Assembly (NCBI GenBank): GCA_050739575.1
Contig: JBOIBN010000002.1
Coordinates: 1-64,000 of the forward strand
Source of the DNA: JBOIBN01 sp050739575
GTDB lineage: Bacteria > Pseudomonadota > Gammaproteobacteria > JAKDMP01
Direction: 5' to 3'
Length of the DNA: 64,000 nt
Shown here: positions 19,941 to 28,934 of the stretch, piece after piece
Layout of the letters: each line of letters begins with the position of its first letter
Position numbering within the stretch: position 1 is the stretch's first letter
Position numbers and translations under genes: made by a program
The notes under the pieces: model-generated
What the model was told of the DNA's origin: nothing
Seen by the model: only the letters and a program-made list of their open reading frames with translations
Databases searched by the model: none

Positions 19941-21321
19941 GATGAGGCGATGGGGGTGGGCTGGGACGTTGACGCTCTCGGCGGCTCTGGTGGCAGGTGC
20001 TGCGTCGGCTACCGATCTCAGCGAATCGGTCGCCAGGGCGCAGCACTACGATCCTACGTTGCAAGCCTCGAATTACGCGAACAAGGCGGGGCAGGAGGGA
20101 CGCAATCAGGCGACGGCACTGTATTTGCCGCAGATCTCGCTCACCGGAGAGTACGAGCGCGTATGGTCGCAAACCAACGTTACCGTGCCGCCGAACTTTC
20201 CTTTCCAGATTCTCGCGCCGCTCACCAGTGCCGGCAACGTCTACGGCTACGGTGTCACGCTTACCCAGCCGCTCTACAGCGCGGACGTTTCCGTGAAAGC
20301 GACGCAGTTGCGGGATCAGGCCAAACTCGCCGAAGTGGATAACCAGCGCGCACAGCAGGACCTGATCGCGCGCGTGTCGGAAGCCTACTTCAACGTAATC
20401 GTGGGTGCCGATACGCTGCGCTATGTGCGCGCGGAGAAGGCGGCCGTGGCCCAGCAGCTAGCCTCCGCCAAGGCCCGTTTCCAGGCAGGCCGCGCCAACA
20501 TCACGGACGTGCAGGACGCCGAGGCACGCTACGATGGAATCATCGCCCAGGAAATTTCAGCCGAAAATAATCTCGCCGAATGGCAGGCACGCTACGAGCG
20601 TTCCGTGGGACAGGATCCGGAGAATCTGGTGCAGTTGCCCGAGCACTTCCAGCCGACTTTGCCCGATCCCGACGACATGAACGAGTGGATCAGGCGAGCC
20701 GTTGCCGGCAATCTGGATGTCCAATCCAAACTCATCCAGCAGAATATCGCGAATAAGGCCATTGATCTCTACACCCTGTCGAGCCGCCCTCAGCTCGGTC
20801 TCTTCGCAAGCTATTCCGACATGCGTCAGAGCGGAGACCTTTCGTTCATCATCGCGCCAGATCGGAAACAAGCCGCGGCGATCGGGCTGCAACTCAGCTT
20901 CCCGATCTTCACCGGCGGCGCGCTCGAATCCCAATTACGCGAAGCGCGGGCCACGAGCGAGCAGGTCAATTACGAAGTGCAGGCCGCGCGCGCGGACGTC
21001 ACCGTGCAGGTGCGCGAGATCTTCCAGGACATCGCAGCCGGCGTGAAGGGCATCCAGGCGCTCGAACAAGCGGCCGTCACCGCCAAGACCTCGCTCGAAG
21101 CCAACGAACTCGCGCTCAAGGTCGGAGTAAAGACCACGCAGGACGTGCTCAACGCCGAGCAGACCTACTATCAGACACTGGAAGAGCTGGAGCAGGCCCG
21201 TTACCAGTACCTCATGGCCGTTATTTCCCTGCAACTTTTGACCGGCCAGCTCAACGGTGCCGCGGTCATGCAGGTCAACAATCAACTCCACGGCATGGCG
21301 CCCGAACCGGCGCATAAATAA
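19927..21321 (+). CDS. TolC-family outer-membrane efflux channel
   Basis: A 464-residue protein that overlaps the pump gene by 14 bases. The ATG at 19927 has AGGAAGG about 10 nt upstream; an in-frame ATG at 19942 is an alternative. A signal peptide ends near AGAASA. Two homologous halves with long amphipathic helices and the strands of a TolC barrel are visible (ETYYxxL-like motifs, e.g. NAEQTYYQTLEELEQARYQY near residue 420). It completes a three-gene tripartite efflux operon. Confidence 0.9.
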   Translation: MWVREMRRWGWAGTLTLSAALVAGAASATDLSESVARAQHYDPTLQASNYANKAGQEGRNQATALYLPQISLTGEYERVWSQTNVTVPPNFPFQILAPLTSAGNVYGYGVTLTQPLYSADVSVKATQLRDQAKLAEVDNQRAQQDLIARVSEAYFNVIVGADTLRYVRAEKAAVAQQLASAKARFQAGRANITDVQDAEARYDGIIAQEISAENNLAEWQARYERSVGQDPENLVQLPEHFQPTLPDPDDMNEWIRRAVAGNLDVQSKLIQQNIANKAIDLYTLSSRPQLGLFASYSDMRQSGDLSFIIAPDRKQAAAIGLQLSFPIFTGGALESQLREARATSEQVNYEVQAARADVTVQVREIFQDIAAGVKGIQALEQAAVTAKTSLEANELALKVGVKTTQDVLNAEQTYYQTLEELEQARYQYLMAVISLQLLTGQLNGAAVMQVNNQLHGMAPEPAHK

Positions 21322-21498
21322 GCACCTTATTTCATCAGTACAAGCATTTGATTTCGTATAGTTTTTGCGCAGAATAATTCCGGAGCTGATAAAACAGATG
21401 CCGGGCTTGTTGCCACCAGGAACTAAAAGCCGATTTCTTCAGGATTTTCTTCCTATAATGCGCGTTGATAATGATCCTGGAGCCGGCGGGAGGCGGGC

Positions 21499-22353
21499 AT
21501 GGCCTACGATTCGGAGTTCGTCGAATTCTGGAACACCATCCTGGTGCCAAAGTTTTTGCGCTTCCAGGACATTCTCGTACAGGGTCTGGGCAAGCACAGT
21601 CGGGTCATCTTCGCACGTGACGCCGTTGCGAAGCCGGGTGAGCGCGTGCTCGATGTCGGTTGTGGCTTCGGCGATACCGCGATCGATCTCGCGCGTCAGG
21701 TGGGTCCGGCGGGCTGCGTAGTCGGGATCGACTGCTGTCGGGCTTTTCTCGACATTTGTCGAGTCGATGCGGAGCAGGCGGTGCTCGGCAACATCGAGTG
21801 GGTGGAGAGCGACGCGGAAACGCATGAATTCGACGTGCCCTTCGATCTGTGGTTCTCGCGTTTCGGGACAATGTTTTTTTCGCTGCCCGTTGCCGCGCTG
21901 CGCCACCTGCGCACCCAGTTGAAGCCCGGCGGCCGCATGATGATGATCGTATGGCACAAGCGCGATCTCAACCTGTGGGCGGCGCTGCCGCGCGACGTGG
22001 TGCTGCGCTTCCTGCCCGAACCCGAGTCTCCAGATACCTGCGGACCCGGCCCCTTTTCGATGGCGAGCGAGGAAATCGTCACGCAACAGCTGCATGCCGC
22101 GGGCTATACGGACATTGCATTCATGCCGGTGGATGCGCCCATCATGGTCGGGCGCAACCTGGACGACGCGATTGATTTCCAGCTTGCGATCGGCCCGGCA
22201 GGAGAAATCCATCGGGAAGCCGGCAAACTGGCCGAACGCAAGTCGGACGAAATCCGCACGGCGCTCGAACAAGCGTTGGCGCCTTATCTCACGGACGAGG
22301 GCGTCGTGCTGCCATCCACTTCGTGGTGCATCACGGCGCGCAATCCTTCCTGA
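21499..22353 (+). CDS. class I SAM-dependent methyltransferase
   Basis: A 284-residue protein. Motif I, VLDVGCGFGDTAIDLA (about residues 50-65), binds S-adenosylmethionine; an acidic end of strand 2 follows (VVGIDCC), then the strand-4 region DLWFSRFGTMFF and LKPGGRMMMIVW. GGGAGG lies 7 nt before the ATG. The pattern fits small-molecule methyltransferases of the UbiE/arsenite type without a substrate-defining motif. A 177-nt intergenic region separates it from the efflux operon. Confidence 0.8.
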   Translation: MAYDSEFVEFWNTILVPKFLRFQDILVQGLGKHSRVIFARDAVAKPGERVLDVGCGFGDTAIDLARQVGPAGCVVGIDCCRAFLDICRVDAEQAVLGNIEWVESDAETHEFDVPFDLWFSRFGTMFFSLPVAALRHLRTQLKPGGRMMMIVWHKRDLNLWAALPRDVVLRFLPEPESPDTCGPGPFSMASEEIVTQQLHAAGYTDIAFMPVDAPIMVGRNLDDAIDFQLAIGPAGEIHREAGKLAERKSDEIRTALEQALAPYLTDEGVVLPSTSWCITARNPS

Positions 22354-22368
22354 GCACTCACGCGGTGC

Positions 22369-22556
22369 CGTCCAATGGTTCGAGCGGATCGCGTACCTCA
22401 CGATCCAGCTAATTGATGAAGGTGCTCGCGGGCGTCGCGCGCATGCGGCAGGCATCCTCGGAGAAGTCCTGACGGTCGGACGTGCCGAGCAGCCTGATGA
22501 TGTAATCTCAATGGGGAAACTGCATGACCGGACTCGCGGCCGAAACCCGCGGTCCG
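22369..22556 (-). pseudogene. prfC: decayed internal fragment of prfC
   Basis: Read on the minus strand in one frame this translates as VMQFPH*DYIIRLL...RQDFSED then CRMRATP..TFIN*LDREVRDPL. It matches the RF3 GTPase region of the intact gene at 13210-14868 (VMQFPYRDHIINLL...HQDFSED and CRMRATPVITFINKLDREVREPL). About 31 codons between the two blocks are deleted in frame, and two stop codons have appeared, one replacing the lysine of the NKLD motif. It is an old partial duplicate that cannot make a product. Confidence 0.85.
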
Positions 22557-22624
22557 GGCGGATCCCGGAACCTGCGGAATTTTAACTTGTCTTATCAAAT
22601 GTATACACGTACAAGGAGATTAAC

Positions 22625-23068
22625 ATGAACAAACATATGCTTTTATTCCAGGCTTTGCTGTTGGCCGTTCCTGTCGTTGCCCTGGCGGCTGGTCAGACTG
22701 GTGCACCGCGTATAGTCACAAGTTCGGCGGCTGTCAAAGGAGGTGAGCCAGTCAAGCTTCCCGTACCTGCCTTCAGCAAGGTCGACACCAACAAAGACAA
22801 TCAAATCGAATGGAAAGAGGCTCAGGCAGTAGGCGTACCCAAGTCGTTATTCGAACGTTTCGACTATCGTCACGATGGCAAGCTGACGTTAACCGAATGG
22901 AAAATGGTCGAGGTTGCCATGATTCATACGCAATCGTTGCCCGCGACCAATACATCGTTGCCGCCGGTACCCGCCAGCATTGTAAAAAAGGTCATCCAGA
23001 ATCAGCAGGCGCCACACCATGGCACGGCGGCCGGCACTACTGCCGCCCCGCAACCGTCCAGCGGCTGA
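22625..23068 (+). CDS. small secreted EF-hand protein
   Basis: A 147-residue protein with a signal peptide (cleavage near ALAA-GQ, about residue 22) and AAGGAG 7 nt before the ATG. Two canonical EF-hand loops are visible: D54-T-N-K-D-N-Q-I-E-W-K-E65 and D80-Y-R-H-D-G-K-L-T-L-T-E91, both with acidic or polar residues at positions 1, 3, 5 and 12. The C-terminus is low in complexity and rich in P, T and Q. It is predicted to bind calcium in the periplasm or outside the cell; the partner is unknown. Confidence 0.75.
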   Translation: MNKHMLLFQALLLAVPVVALAAGQTGAPRIVTSSAAVKGGEPVKLPVPAFSKVDTNKDNQIEWKEAQAVGVPKSLFERFDYRHDGKLTLTEWKMVEVAMIHTQSLPATNTSLPPVPASIVKKVIQNQQAPHHGTAAGTTAAPQPSSG

Positions 23069-23143
23069 TTCCAACAAGATTCGGCCCGCAGGCAGGGCGA
23101 GGGAAGGGTCAGGACCGGGAGTTTCAGCCGAAGGACGGTCTAG

Positions 23144-23956
23144 TCAGTCCTCCGGGACGTAGGTCTTGATTATGTAGCCGCCGGATTTTTCGTCGTACTC
23201 CATCGTCAGGAGTCCCTTATCCTGCGCTTCTTCCAGCAGCTCGCTAAAGCTGTTGAAACCATGATAGCTTTCGTTGAAACCGGGCTTCCGGCGCTTGATC
23301 GCCTGCTTGACCATCGAGCCCCAGACGCGGTCTTCCACGCCGCGTTCCTTGAACAGATCTTCGATGGTTTCGAGCACCAGATCCAGCGCTTCCTGGCGCT
23401 TGTCGTCCGCACGTTTGGGCGCGGTCACCTTTTCCGCGGCCTTGGTTGCGGATTTGCGTCGGCGCCGGCGAGGCTTCTCATCCTCGCGCACCAGATCGTC
23501 ATAGAAGATGAACTCGTCGCAGTTCGCGACCAGCAAGTCCGAACTGGAGTTTTTGACGCCGCTGCCGATAACGAGTTTGTTGTTCTCGCGCAGCTTGCTC
23601 ACCAGCGGCGAAAAGTCCGAGTCGCCACTGACGATCACGAAGGTGTCCACGTGTGGCTTGGTGTAACAAAGATCGAGCGCGTCCACGACCATGCGGATGT
23701 CGGCGGAGTTCTTGCCCGACATGCTCACGTGGGGAATCTCGATCAGCTCGAAGGAGGCCTCGTGCATCGCCGGCTTGAACTCCTTGTAGCGCTCCCAGTC
23801 GCAATACGCTTTCTTGACGACGACGTTGCCCTTGAGCAGCAGGCGCTCCAGAACCTTGCGGATGTCGAAGGCGGAGAACTTGGCGTCGCGCACCCCGAGC
23901 GCGACGTTCTCGAAGTCGCAGAATACTGCGAGACTGCGGGTAGTGGATTCGATCAT
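23144..23956 (-). CDS. NYN-domain (LabA/DUF88) protein with C-terminal OST-HTH/LOTUS domain
   Basis: A 270-residue protein. The N-terminal NYN (PIN-like) nuclease fold shows the acidic residues expected of the active site: FCDFENVAL near residue 13 and VIVSGDSDFSPLVSKL near 108. A basic linker (RRRRRKSATK) leads to a C-terminal LOTUS-type domain (residues about 190-268, with FNESYHGFNSFSELLEEAQ). AGGAG precedes the ATG. Family members act on RNA in some settings; the target here is unknown. It is the last gene on the minus strand below the restriction locus, with 69 bp between. Confidence 0.85.
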   Translation of the reverse strand: MIESTTRSLAVFCDFENVALGVRDAKFSAFDIRKVLERLLLKGNVVVKKAYCDWERYKEFKPAMHEASFELIEIPHVSMSGKNSADIRMVVDALDLCYTKPHVDTFVIVSGDSDFSPLVSKLRENNKLVIGSGVKNSSSDLLVANCDEFIFYDDLVREDEKPRRRRRKSATKAAEKVTAPKRADDKRQEALDLVLETIEDLFKERGVEDRVWGSMVKQAIKRRKPGFNESYHGFNSFSELLEEAQDKGLLTMEYDEKSGGYIIKTYVPED

Positions 23957-24025
23957 ATATGCTCCTGCGCCAAAGCGCGGGTAAGTTGAATAAAGCTTAA
24001 ATCAATAACACTTCGATGGTGCGCA

Positions 24026-26338
24026 TCAACGAAATAGGTGGACCTGAACGGCGACAAACGCCTGGCGTATCTCGGGCACCGAGCCGAGCATGCGCTTGGC
24101 GTCGTTGGTGCCGCCATAGCGGATGCGCAGGAAATCGGGGAGTTTGTTCGGCGCCAGTTCGTCGATGCCATGCGTTTGGTAGGCTTCGAGCACATAGTCG
24201 AGAAACGAGCGCATTTCCCTTTCGTAACCGCCAAGGCCGGTGGCTCGGGCCGCTTTGACGCGGTCGGCCCGCGCGAGTGGCGCCAGCTTGAAGCGCACGT
24301 AGGCCAACACGTCGAAGATGTCGCTGTGGGGCGCGTCGATCAGGCGCCGCATGTCTTCCAACCGTTCGGCGTCGTAGCCTATCTCAGCAAGCCGTTGTAT
24401 GAAGGCTATGCGGCGCTCGGGGTCGCTCCATACGGCGCGCAGTTCATCCTCGGAGGTCACCAGCGTGCCAAGGTCGCCGAACAGTTGCGCCATGAATTCC
24501 TGCGCAGTAATGAGTTGGCCGTCGTGCGACCAGTAGCTCGTGGCTGCGATATAGCGGATCTGTCGCTCCTTGCCGTCGGCCAGCTTGACGACAATCTTCT
24601 CGGGGAGCGGCGTCTGGTCTTCTTCGATGCCATGCGCTAAACTCGTTGGCTCGGTTGAGGGTTTGCGCGGCCCACGCGACTCATCCGGCGGTAGCGGCTC
24701 GCCATCCCACTCCGGGTCACTGAAATGCTCGTAGGCGTGCACGAAATCGTAGATGGTGAAGAAGTGCTTGCCGTCAAACACCCGCGTGCCCCGGCCGATG
24801 ATCTGCTTGAACTCGATCATGGACTTGATCGGGCGCATCAGCACGATATTGCGGATGTTGAGCGCGTCCACGCCGGTGGACAGCTTTTGCGAGGTGGTGA
24901 GGATGGTCGGCAGCGTCTTTTCGTTGTCCTGAAACTCGCGCAAGTGCTGTTCGCCCAGCTTGCCGTCATCGGCGGTCACCCGCTCGCAGTAATGCGGGTC
25001 CGGGTTGATCTTGATCTGGTTGATGAAGTTGCGCACTCGCGCTGCATGGTCCTGGGTCGCGCAGAACACCAGCGTTTTCTGGCGCTGATCTATCTGGTCC
25101 ATGAACTCCTGCACGCGGCTTTGCTCGCGTTCGTCAATGATGAGCTTGGTGTTGAAGTCGGCCTCGCTGTACTCGCGTTCCGGGTCTATTTCCCCGCTCA
25201 CGACTTCGTCGCCGTCGCTGTATTTGTAGGTATCGAGCGTGCTCGCCATCTGCCGCAGCTTGAACGGCGTCAGGAAGCCGTCGCCGATGCCTTCCTTCAA
25301 TGCGTAGGTGTAAACGGGCTCACCGAAATAGGCATAGGTATCGGCGTTGGCGTCGCGCTTGGGCGTAGCGGTCATGCCGAGCTGCACTGCGGGCGAGAAA
25401 TGTTCCAGGATGCCGCGCCAGGCGCTTTCGTCCTTCGCGCCGCCGCGGTGGCATTCGTCTATCACGATGAAGTCGAAGAAATCCGGTGGGTAACCTTCGA
25501 AGGTGAACTGCGGTTCTCCGCTTGCATCGGAGCCGGTCATGAAGGTCTGAAAGATGGTGAAGAACACGCTCGCGTTGGTGGGGATGCGGCCCTGCTTGCG
25601 AATCTCGTCCGGGCTGATGCGGCAAAGCGCATCGCTCGGAAAAGCGCTGAAGGTGTTGTAGGCCTGATCGGCCAGGATGTTGCGGTCGGCCAGAAACAGG
25701 ATGCGCGGGCGACGCGTCGGCTGGCGCGACAGGTTCCACTGCGCATGGAACAGCTTCCAGGCAATCTGGAAGGCGATGGAGGTTTTGCCCGTGCCGGTGG
25801 CCAGCGTCAACAGGATGCGGTCTTCGCCCTGGGCGATGGCTTCCAGCACCGCGGTGATCGCGTTGTGTATGTAGTAGCGCGGCTGCCACTTGCCGCCGTC
25901 GGTTTCGAAAGGCACCGCGCCGAATCGGTCGCGCCAGTCGTTGCCTTTTGGAAAGCAGCGGTCCCAAAGCTCTTGCGGCGTAGGGAAGGGCAGGGCATGA
26001 TCGCCTTCGACACCGGACTGCATGTCGATGCCATACCAGCGCAGTCCGTTAGTCGAATAAGCGAAGCGAGCTTGCAGGCGGCTGGCGTAGTCCTTGGCTT
26101 GGCCAACACCGTCGGTATAGCCAAGACCCGCGCGCTTGGCTTCGATTACAGCGAGCTTGCGGTCGCGATAACTCAGCACATAGTCTGCCGACAGCGGATT
26201 CACCCGCCCGCCGCCGGTAATCCGGCCGGGACAGATCATCTCGCGGCGAATCCGCGAGCCTTCCACCACGCCCCAGCCGGCCTCGCGGAGCACGGGGTCT
26301 ATGCGGTTGGCACGGGTATCCGCTTCGGTTTCAGTCAT
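24026..26338 (-). CDS. hsdR: type I restriction enzyme, HsdR (R) subunit
   Basis: A 770-residue EcoEI-like R subunit. The start at 26338 is chosen because MTETEADTRANRID begins the conserved part and the codon overlaps the upstream PIN-toxin stop by 8 bases. The nuclease motif RKLAVIEAKRAG is near residue 60, Walker A LATGTGKT near 181, the DEAD-type DECHRGG near 296, and helicase motif VI (QIIGRGTR) later; the EcoEI C-terminal domain follows. It translocates and cuts unmethylated DNA only in complex with HsdM and HsdS; its hsdM partner here is broken, so activity is doubtful. It sits at the end of the cluster, after a TA pair. Confidence 0.93.
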   Translation of the reverse strand: MTETEADTRANRIDPVLREAGWGVVEGSRIRREMICPGRITGGGRVNPLSADYVLSYRDRKLAVIEAKRAGLGYTDGVGQAKDYASRLQARFAYSTNGLRWYGIDMQSGVEGDHALPFPTPQELWDRCFPKGNDWRDRFGAVPFETDGGKWQPRYYIHNAITAVLEAIAQGEDRILLTLATGTGKTSIAFQIAWKLFHAQWNLSRQPTRRPRILFLADRNILADQAYNTFSAFPSDALCRISPDEIRKQGRIPTNASVFFTIFQTFMTGSDASGEPQFTFEGYPPDFFDFIVIDECHRGGAKDESAWRGILEHFSPAVQLGMTATPKRDANADTYAYFGEPVYTYALKEGIGDGFLTPFKLRQMASTLDTYKYSDGDEVVSGEIDPEREYSEADFNTKLIIDEREQSRVQEFMDQIDQRQKTLVFCATQDHAARVRNFINQIKINPDPHYCERVTADDGKLGEQHLREFQDNEKTLPTILTTSQKLSTGVDALNIRNIVLMRPIKSMIEFKQIIGRGTRVFDGKHFFTIYDFVHAYEHFSDPEWDGEPLPPDESRGPRKPSTEPTSLAHGIEEDQTPLPEKIVVKLADGKERQIRYIAATSYWSHDGQLITAQEFMAQLFGDLGTLVTSEDELRAVWSDPERRIAFIQRLAEIGYDAERLEDMRRLIDAPHSDIFDVLAYVRFKLAPLARADRVKAARATGLGGYEREMRSFLDYVLEAYQTHGIDELAPNKLPDFLRIRYGGTNDAKRMLGSVPEIRQAFVAVQVHLFR

Positions 26339-26792
26339 CGCCGGCATAACGTGCTGTGGCTTCCTGCACCGTCCCGTGGTGCCAGGGGTTGAGCAGCGCA
26401 ACGCCGGTTGCTTCGAAATCGGCCGTATTGCGTGTGACCACGGTCATGCCATGGACCAGCGCGGTTGCGGCAATCAGGGCATCCCGGTCAGGACGTGGGT
26501 CGGGCACGTGCAACCCGGCGCAACGCCGCGCCACGGCCTCGTCCACCGGCAGCACCCGTCCATCGAATTCCGAAACCACCTGCTCGTCCAACCATTGACG
26601 TAGCTGCATCCCTTGCTTGGCATCGCGGCGCTCCATGCGCAGTACGCCAATTTCCAGCTCCATCAAGGTCACTGCCGACATAAAGCAGTTGGCTGTATCC
26701 ACCCGGGACTGCCAGGCGGCAACGCGAGGATCCGCCTTCCCATCAGCTACTTTGCGGACTTCGGAAACGACATTGGTGTCCAGCAGATACAT
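26331..26792 (-). CDS. vapC: PIN-domain toxin (VapC/FitB type)
   Basis: A 153-residue PIN-domain ribonuclease. The ATG at 26792 gives the typical start MYLLDTNVVSEVRK with the first catalytic aspartate in LLDTN; the other acidic residues appear in LMELEIGV and RDALIAATALVHG near the end. FitB-like proteins share WHHGTVQE. Its gene follows the antitoxin gene with a 14-nt gap and overlaps the hsdR start by 8 bases, so the three are cotranscribed. Confidence 0.85.
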   Translation of the reverse strand: MYLLDTNVVSEVRKVADGKADPRVAAWQSRVDTANCFMSAVTLMELEIGVLRMERRDAKQGMQLRQWLDEQVVSEFDGRVLPVDEAVARRCAGLHVPDPRPDRDALIAATALVHGMTVVTRNTADFEATGVALLNPWHHGTVQEATARYAGDD

Positions 26793-26806
26793 GCATCGCA
26801 ACCGGA

Positions 26807-27061
26807 TCAGTCGAAATCGGGGATGCGAAGGTGGATATTCGCCTTTGGCGGATCGAAATCGATGTCTGCCATTCCGGGCATCGCCAGCGCTTCGGCCAGC
26901 GTGCGACGACCGCCGGTCAGGCGCTGGTACTCCGCGATGCTCAGCAGCACATGCGCGGGTTTGCCGCGATCGGTAATGATCACCGGCCCCTGCGCGGCGG
27001 CCCGCTTGGCCCGGCCGATGTCCTGATTCAGCTCCCGGCTGGATACCGTGGTGATGGTCAT
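26807..27061 (-). CDS. Phd/YefM-family antitoxin
   Basis: An 84-residue protein starting MTITTVSSRELNQDIGRAKRAA, then GPVIITDRGKPAHVLLSIAEYQRL, the standard Phd/YefM DNA-binding dimer half. The C-terminal part (PGMADIDFDPPKANIHLRIPDFD) is the acidic toxin-neutralising tail. A GGAAG lies just before this ATG. The frame continues 12 bases upstream to a GTG. It is the partner of the PIN toxin and probably autoregulates the pair. Confidence 0.85.
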   Translation of the reverse strand: MTITTVSSRELNQDIGRAKRAAAQGPVIITDRGKPAHVLLSIAEYQRLTGGRRTLAEALAMPGMADIDFDPPKANIHLRIPDFD

Positions 27062-27265
27062 GGGAACTTCCACTTGCGATGCAATATAGTTATGTTACTA
27101 CATTCATTTTGGCTGTGCGCCCGATTTGTACCAGTGGTCCGAAAAGGCCGTCTCTGCGGGGCTCGGCGGAGATCGGCTTCGGTTTCTTGTATGCGTCAGG
27201 TCAACATCCAAGCCGGGTTTACCGTTCGCGAGACTGCCAGTAATCAGTGCGGCGGTGAAGGTGCG

Positions 27266-27481
27266 CTACCGGTACTTGGCAAACACGTCCTCAGCCGGGA
27301 TAGACTCAATTTCTCCTCGCTCATGGGCTTCGACGCGGGCATCTGCCTCTTGTGCCCACGCGGCATCAATTTCGGGGTTGGGAACGTCCAGACTCAGAAG
27401 AATCTGCTCGGCAACCGCCGCTCGCTCGGATGCCTTGAGTTTTAGTGCCTGATTGATTACGGATGCGGTTGAGTCAGACAT
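27266..27481 (-). CDS. orphan antitoxin of the addiction-module family
   Basis: A 71-residue protein matching the short unstable-antitoxin family (TIGR02574-like) that normally precedes a RelE/ParE toxin: MSDSTASVINQALKLKASERAAVAEQILLSL, then DAAWAQEADARVEAHERGEIESIPAEDVF. AGGTGA sits before the ATG. The 204 bp between its stop and the Phd antitoxin show no readable ParE-type frame, so the toxin seems to have been lost. Confidence 0.7.
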   Translation of the reverse strand: MSDSTASVINQALKLKASERAAVAEQILLSLDVPNPEIDAAWAQEADARVEAHERGEIESIPAEDVFAKYR

Positions 27482-27554
27482 GAATATCACCTATATATCC
27501 AACTATCAAGATCATAGCACGGTGGCCGCGGGGCGAACTCGGATTCCGTGCCAC

Positions 27555-28934
27555 TCAGGTCAGCTCACCGGCGAAGGCTTTTTGCAGGATGGATTGACGG
27601 AGGTCGGCGATGTCCGAGAGTTTCGTTTGATACCGGCTTTCTAGGTGACTTGATTCATTCCCAATCGCACTCAGTGTATTGCAAATCTCTTTTTGTCGAT
27701 CCCGCGAAGGATGGCAGATATGGAATGCCTTTACCTCCGGGAAGTAAATAGTTTGATGCACCGAACCGCTTGCAAATTCGCGGATTTTATCCCCTTGGGC
27801 GAGCAAAAGAAACTTCAGAAAATCGGGTTCTAGATGATCACCGCATATCCAATTCACGAAATCCTGACTTGTTGCCATGTCGCGGCCCATTACTACGACA
27901 TAACCTACCGAGGCAGTGCGAGAAAGGCAGACGGTTCCCTTCGGCAGGATGCGAGCGCTGGAATTAGCGATACCTCGCTGATTCGTCTGCTCTCGGGTCG
28001 AGAAAATTTTGCCCCCATGATGATCGCCTGCATCGCGTATCCCGATCCATCCAATGTCGCCGCCCCAATATTCCGGATGCTTTCTGCTAGGAGTGTGTCC
28101 ACTTTCAAGCCGTGCCATATCAGATAATGGCGACCAGACCCAGCCTGGCCGCGCCTCGACGTGTGGGCGGAGAACAGACAAGGAATAATTGCCTTCAATC
28201 GGACGAGTTGTTGCGCCGCGTCCACCGGTTTGTGTTTGCGCTTTGGATCGCTTTGACTGGGCACGTTTTGTGGTGATCAACTGTACAAGAGGCGCTGTAT
28301 CAGAAAGCCATTTACGAGAGTCGTTTGAGAAAACGTCACGAAGTGCGCTCAGAAAGAACCCCTGCGCGTCCGCCAGATTGGCCTCGGCATCGGCGCGGGC
28401 GCGGTCGAGGGCGGCGAAGATCTGATCGAGCACCGCAACAATCCGCTTTTGCTCCTCCAGTGGGGGGAGCGGGATGAATATGTTGCCAATGATTACCAAG
28501 GTCAGCGACGGATATTTGTGGTCTTGGATCAGGTCCTGCGCCTTTACAGTAGACAGGTAATAAAGCAGGTAGCGCGGTTCGGCCACATCTTGTCGCGCTG
28601 TTATCGTAGCGAGATGACTTGAGACATATCCATCAACGGACATCTCGACTCGATGGTTGAGAAAAGTGGAAGCTCCGCTCTTCGGCATCAAGACAGTTCC
28701 GGCGGGGACCAGTCGGAGCTTGGAAATTCCATCGTCGTTGAGAAGATCGGAGGCTCCATCGATATTGCCGAACCTGACTCGACCAACGTCCGACGTGCGA
28801 ATAAAAGGATATATACCGTTCTCGAAGAGCTCTTTTTTCTGAGGAGCTGAATTTCCTGCCCCAATATGCGCGGCATCTTTCAGCAAAACGGACTTCCATT
28901 CCCGTTGACTAGCGATGGCAGCGGTGCTGTTCAC
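27555..28934 (-). CDS. hsdS: type I restriction enzyme, HsdS (specificity) subunit
   Basis: A 459-residue protein with two target-recognition domains separated by conserved helical linkers: first TRD about 10-150, linker with PPLEEQKRIVAVLDQIFAALD near 160, second TRD about 260-400, linker ending DIADLRQSILQKAFAGELT. A GTG start overlaps the hsdM stop (GTGA), so translation is coupled. It would choose the bipartite DNA site for the complex. Length and domain order are complete, in contrast to the neighbouring hsdM. Confidence 0.92.
   Translation of the reverse strand: MNSTAAIASQREWKSVLLKDAAHIGAGNSAPQKKELFENGIYPFIRTSDVGRVRFGNIDGASDLLNDDGISKLRLVPAGTVLMPKSGASTFLNHRVEMSVDGYVSSHLATITARQDVAEPRYLLYYLSTVKAQDLIQDHKYPSLTLVIIGNIFIPLPPLEEQKRIVAVLDQIFAALDRARADAEANLADAQGFFLSALRDVFSNDSRKWLSDTAPLVQLITTKRAQSKRSKAQTQTGGRGATTRPIEGNYSLSVLRPHVEARPGWVWSPLSDMARLESGHTPSRKHPEYWGGDIGWIGIRDAGDHHGGKIFSTREQTNQRGIANSSARILPKGTVCLSRTASVGYVVVMGRDMATSQDFVNWICGDHLEPDFLKFLLLAQGDKIREFASGSVHQTIYFPEVKAFHICHPSRDRQKEICNTLSAIGNESSHLESRYQTKLSDIADLRQSILQKAFAGELT

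Noticed and set aside
22094..22585. 163-codon open frame after the methyltransferase
   Set aside because: It overlaps the methyltransferase and the prfC fragment, which the minus-strand homology explains better.
24725..26392. 555-codon open frame opposite hsdR
   Set aside because: No motifs, and the opposite strand encodes all HsdR motifs in order.
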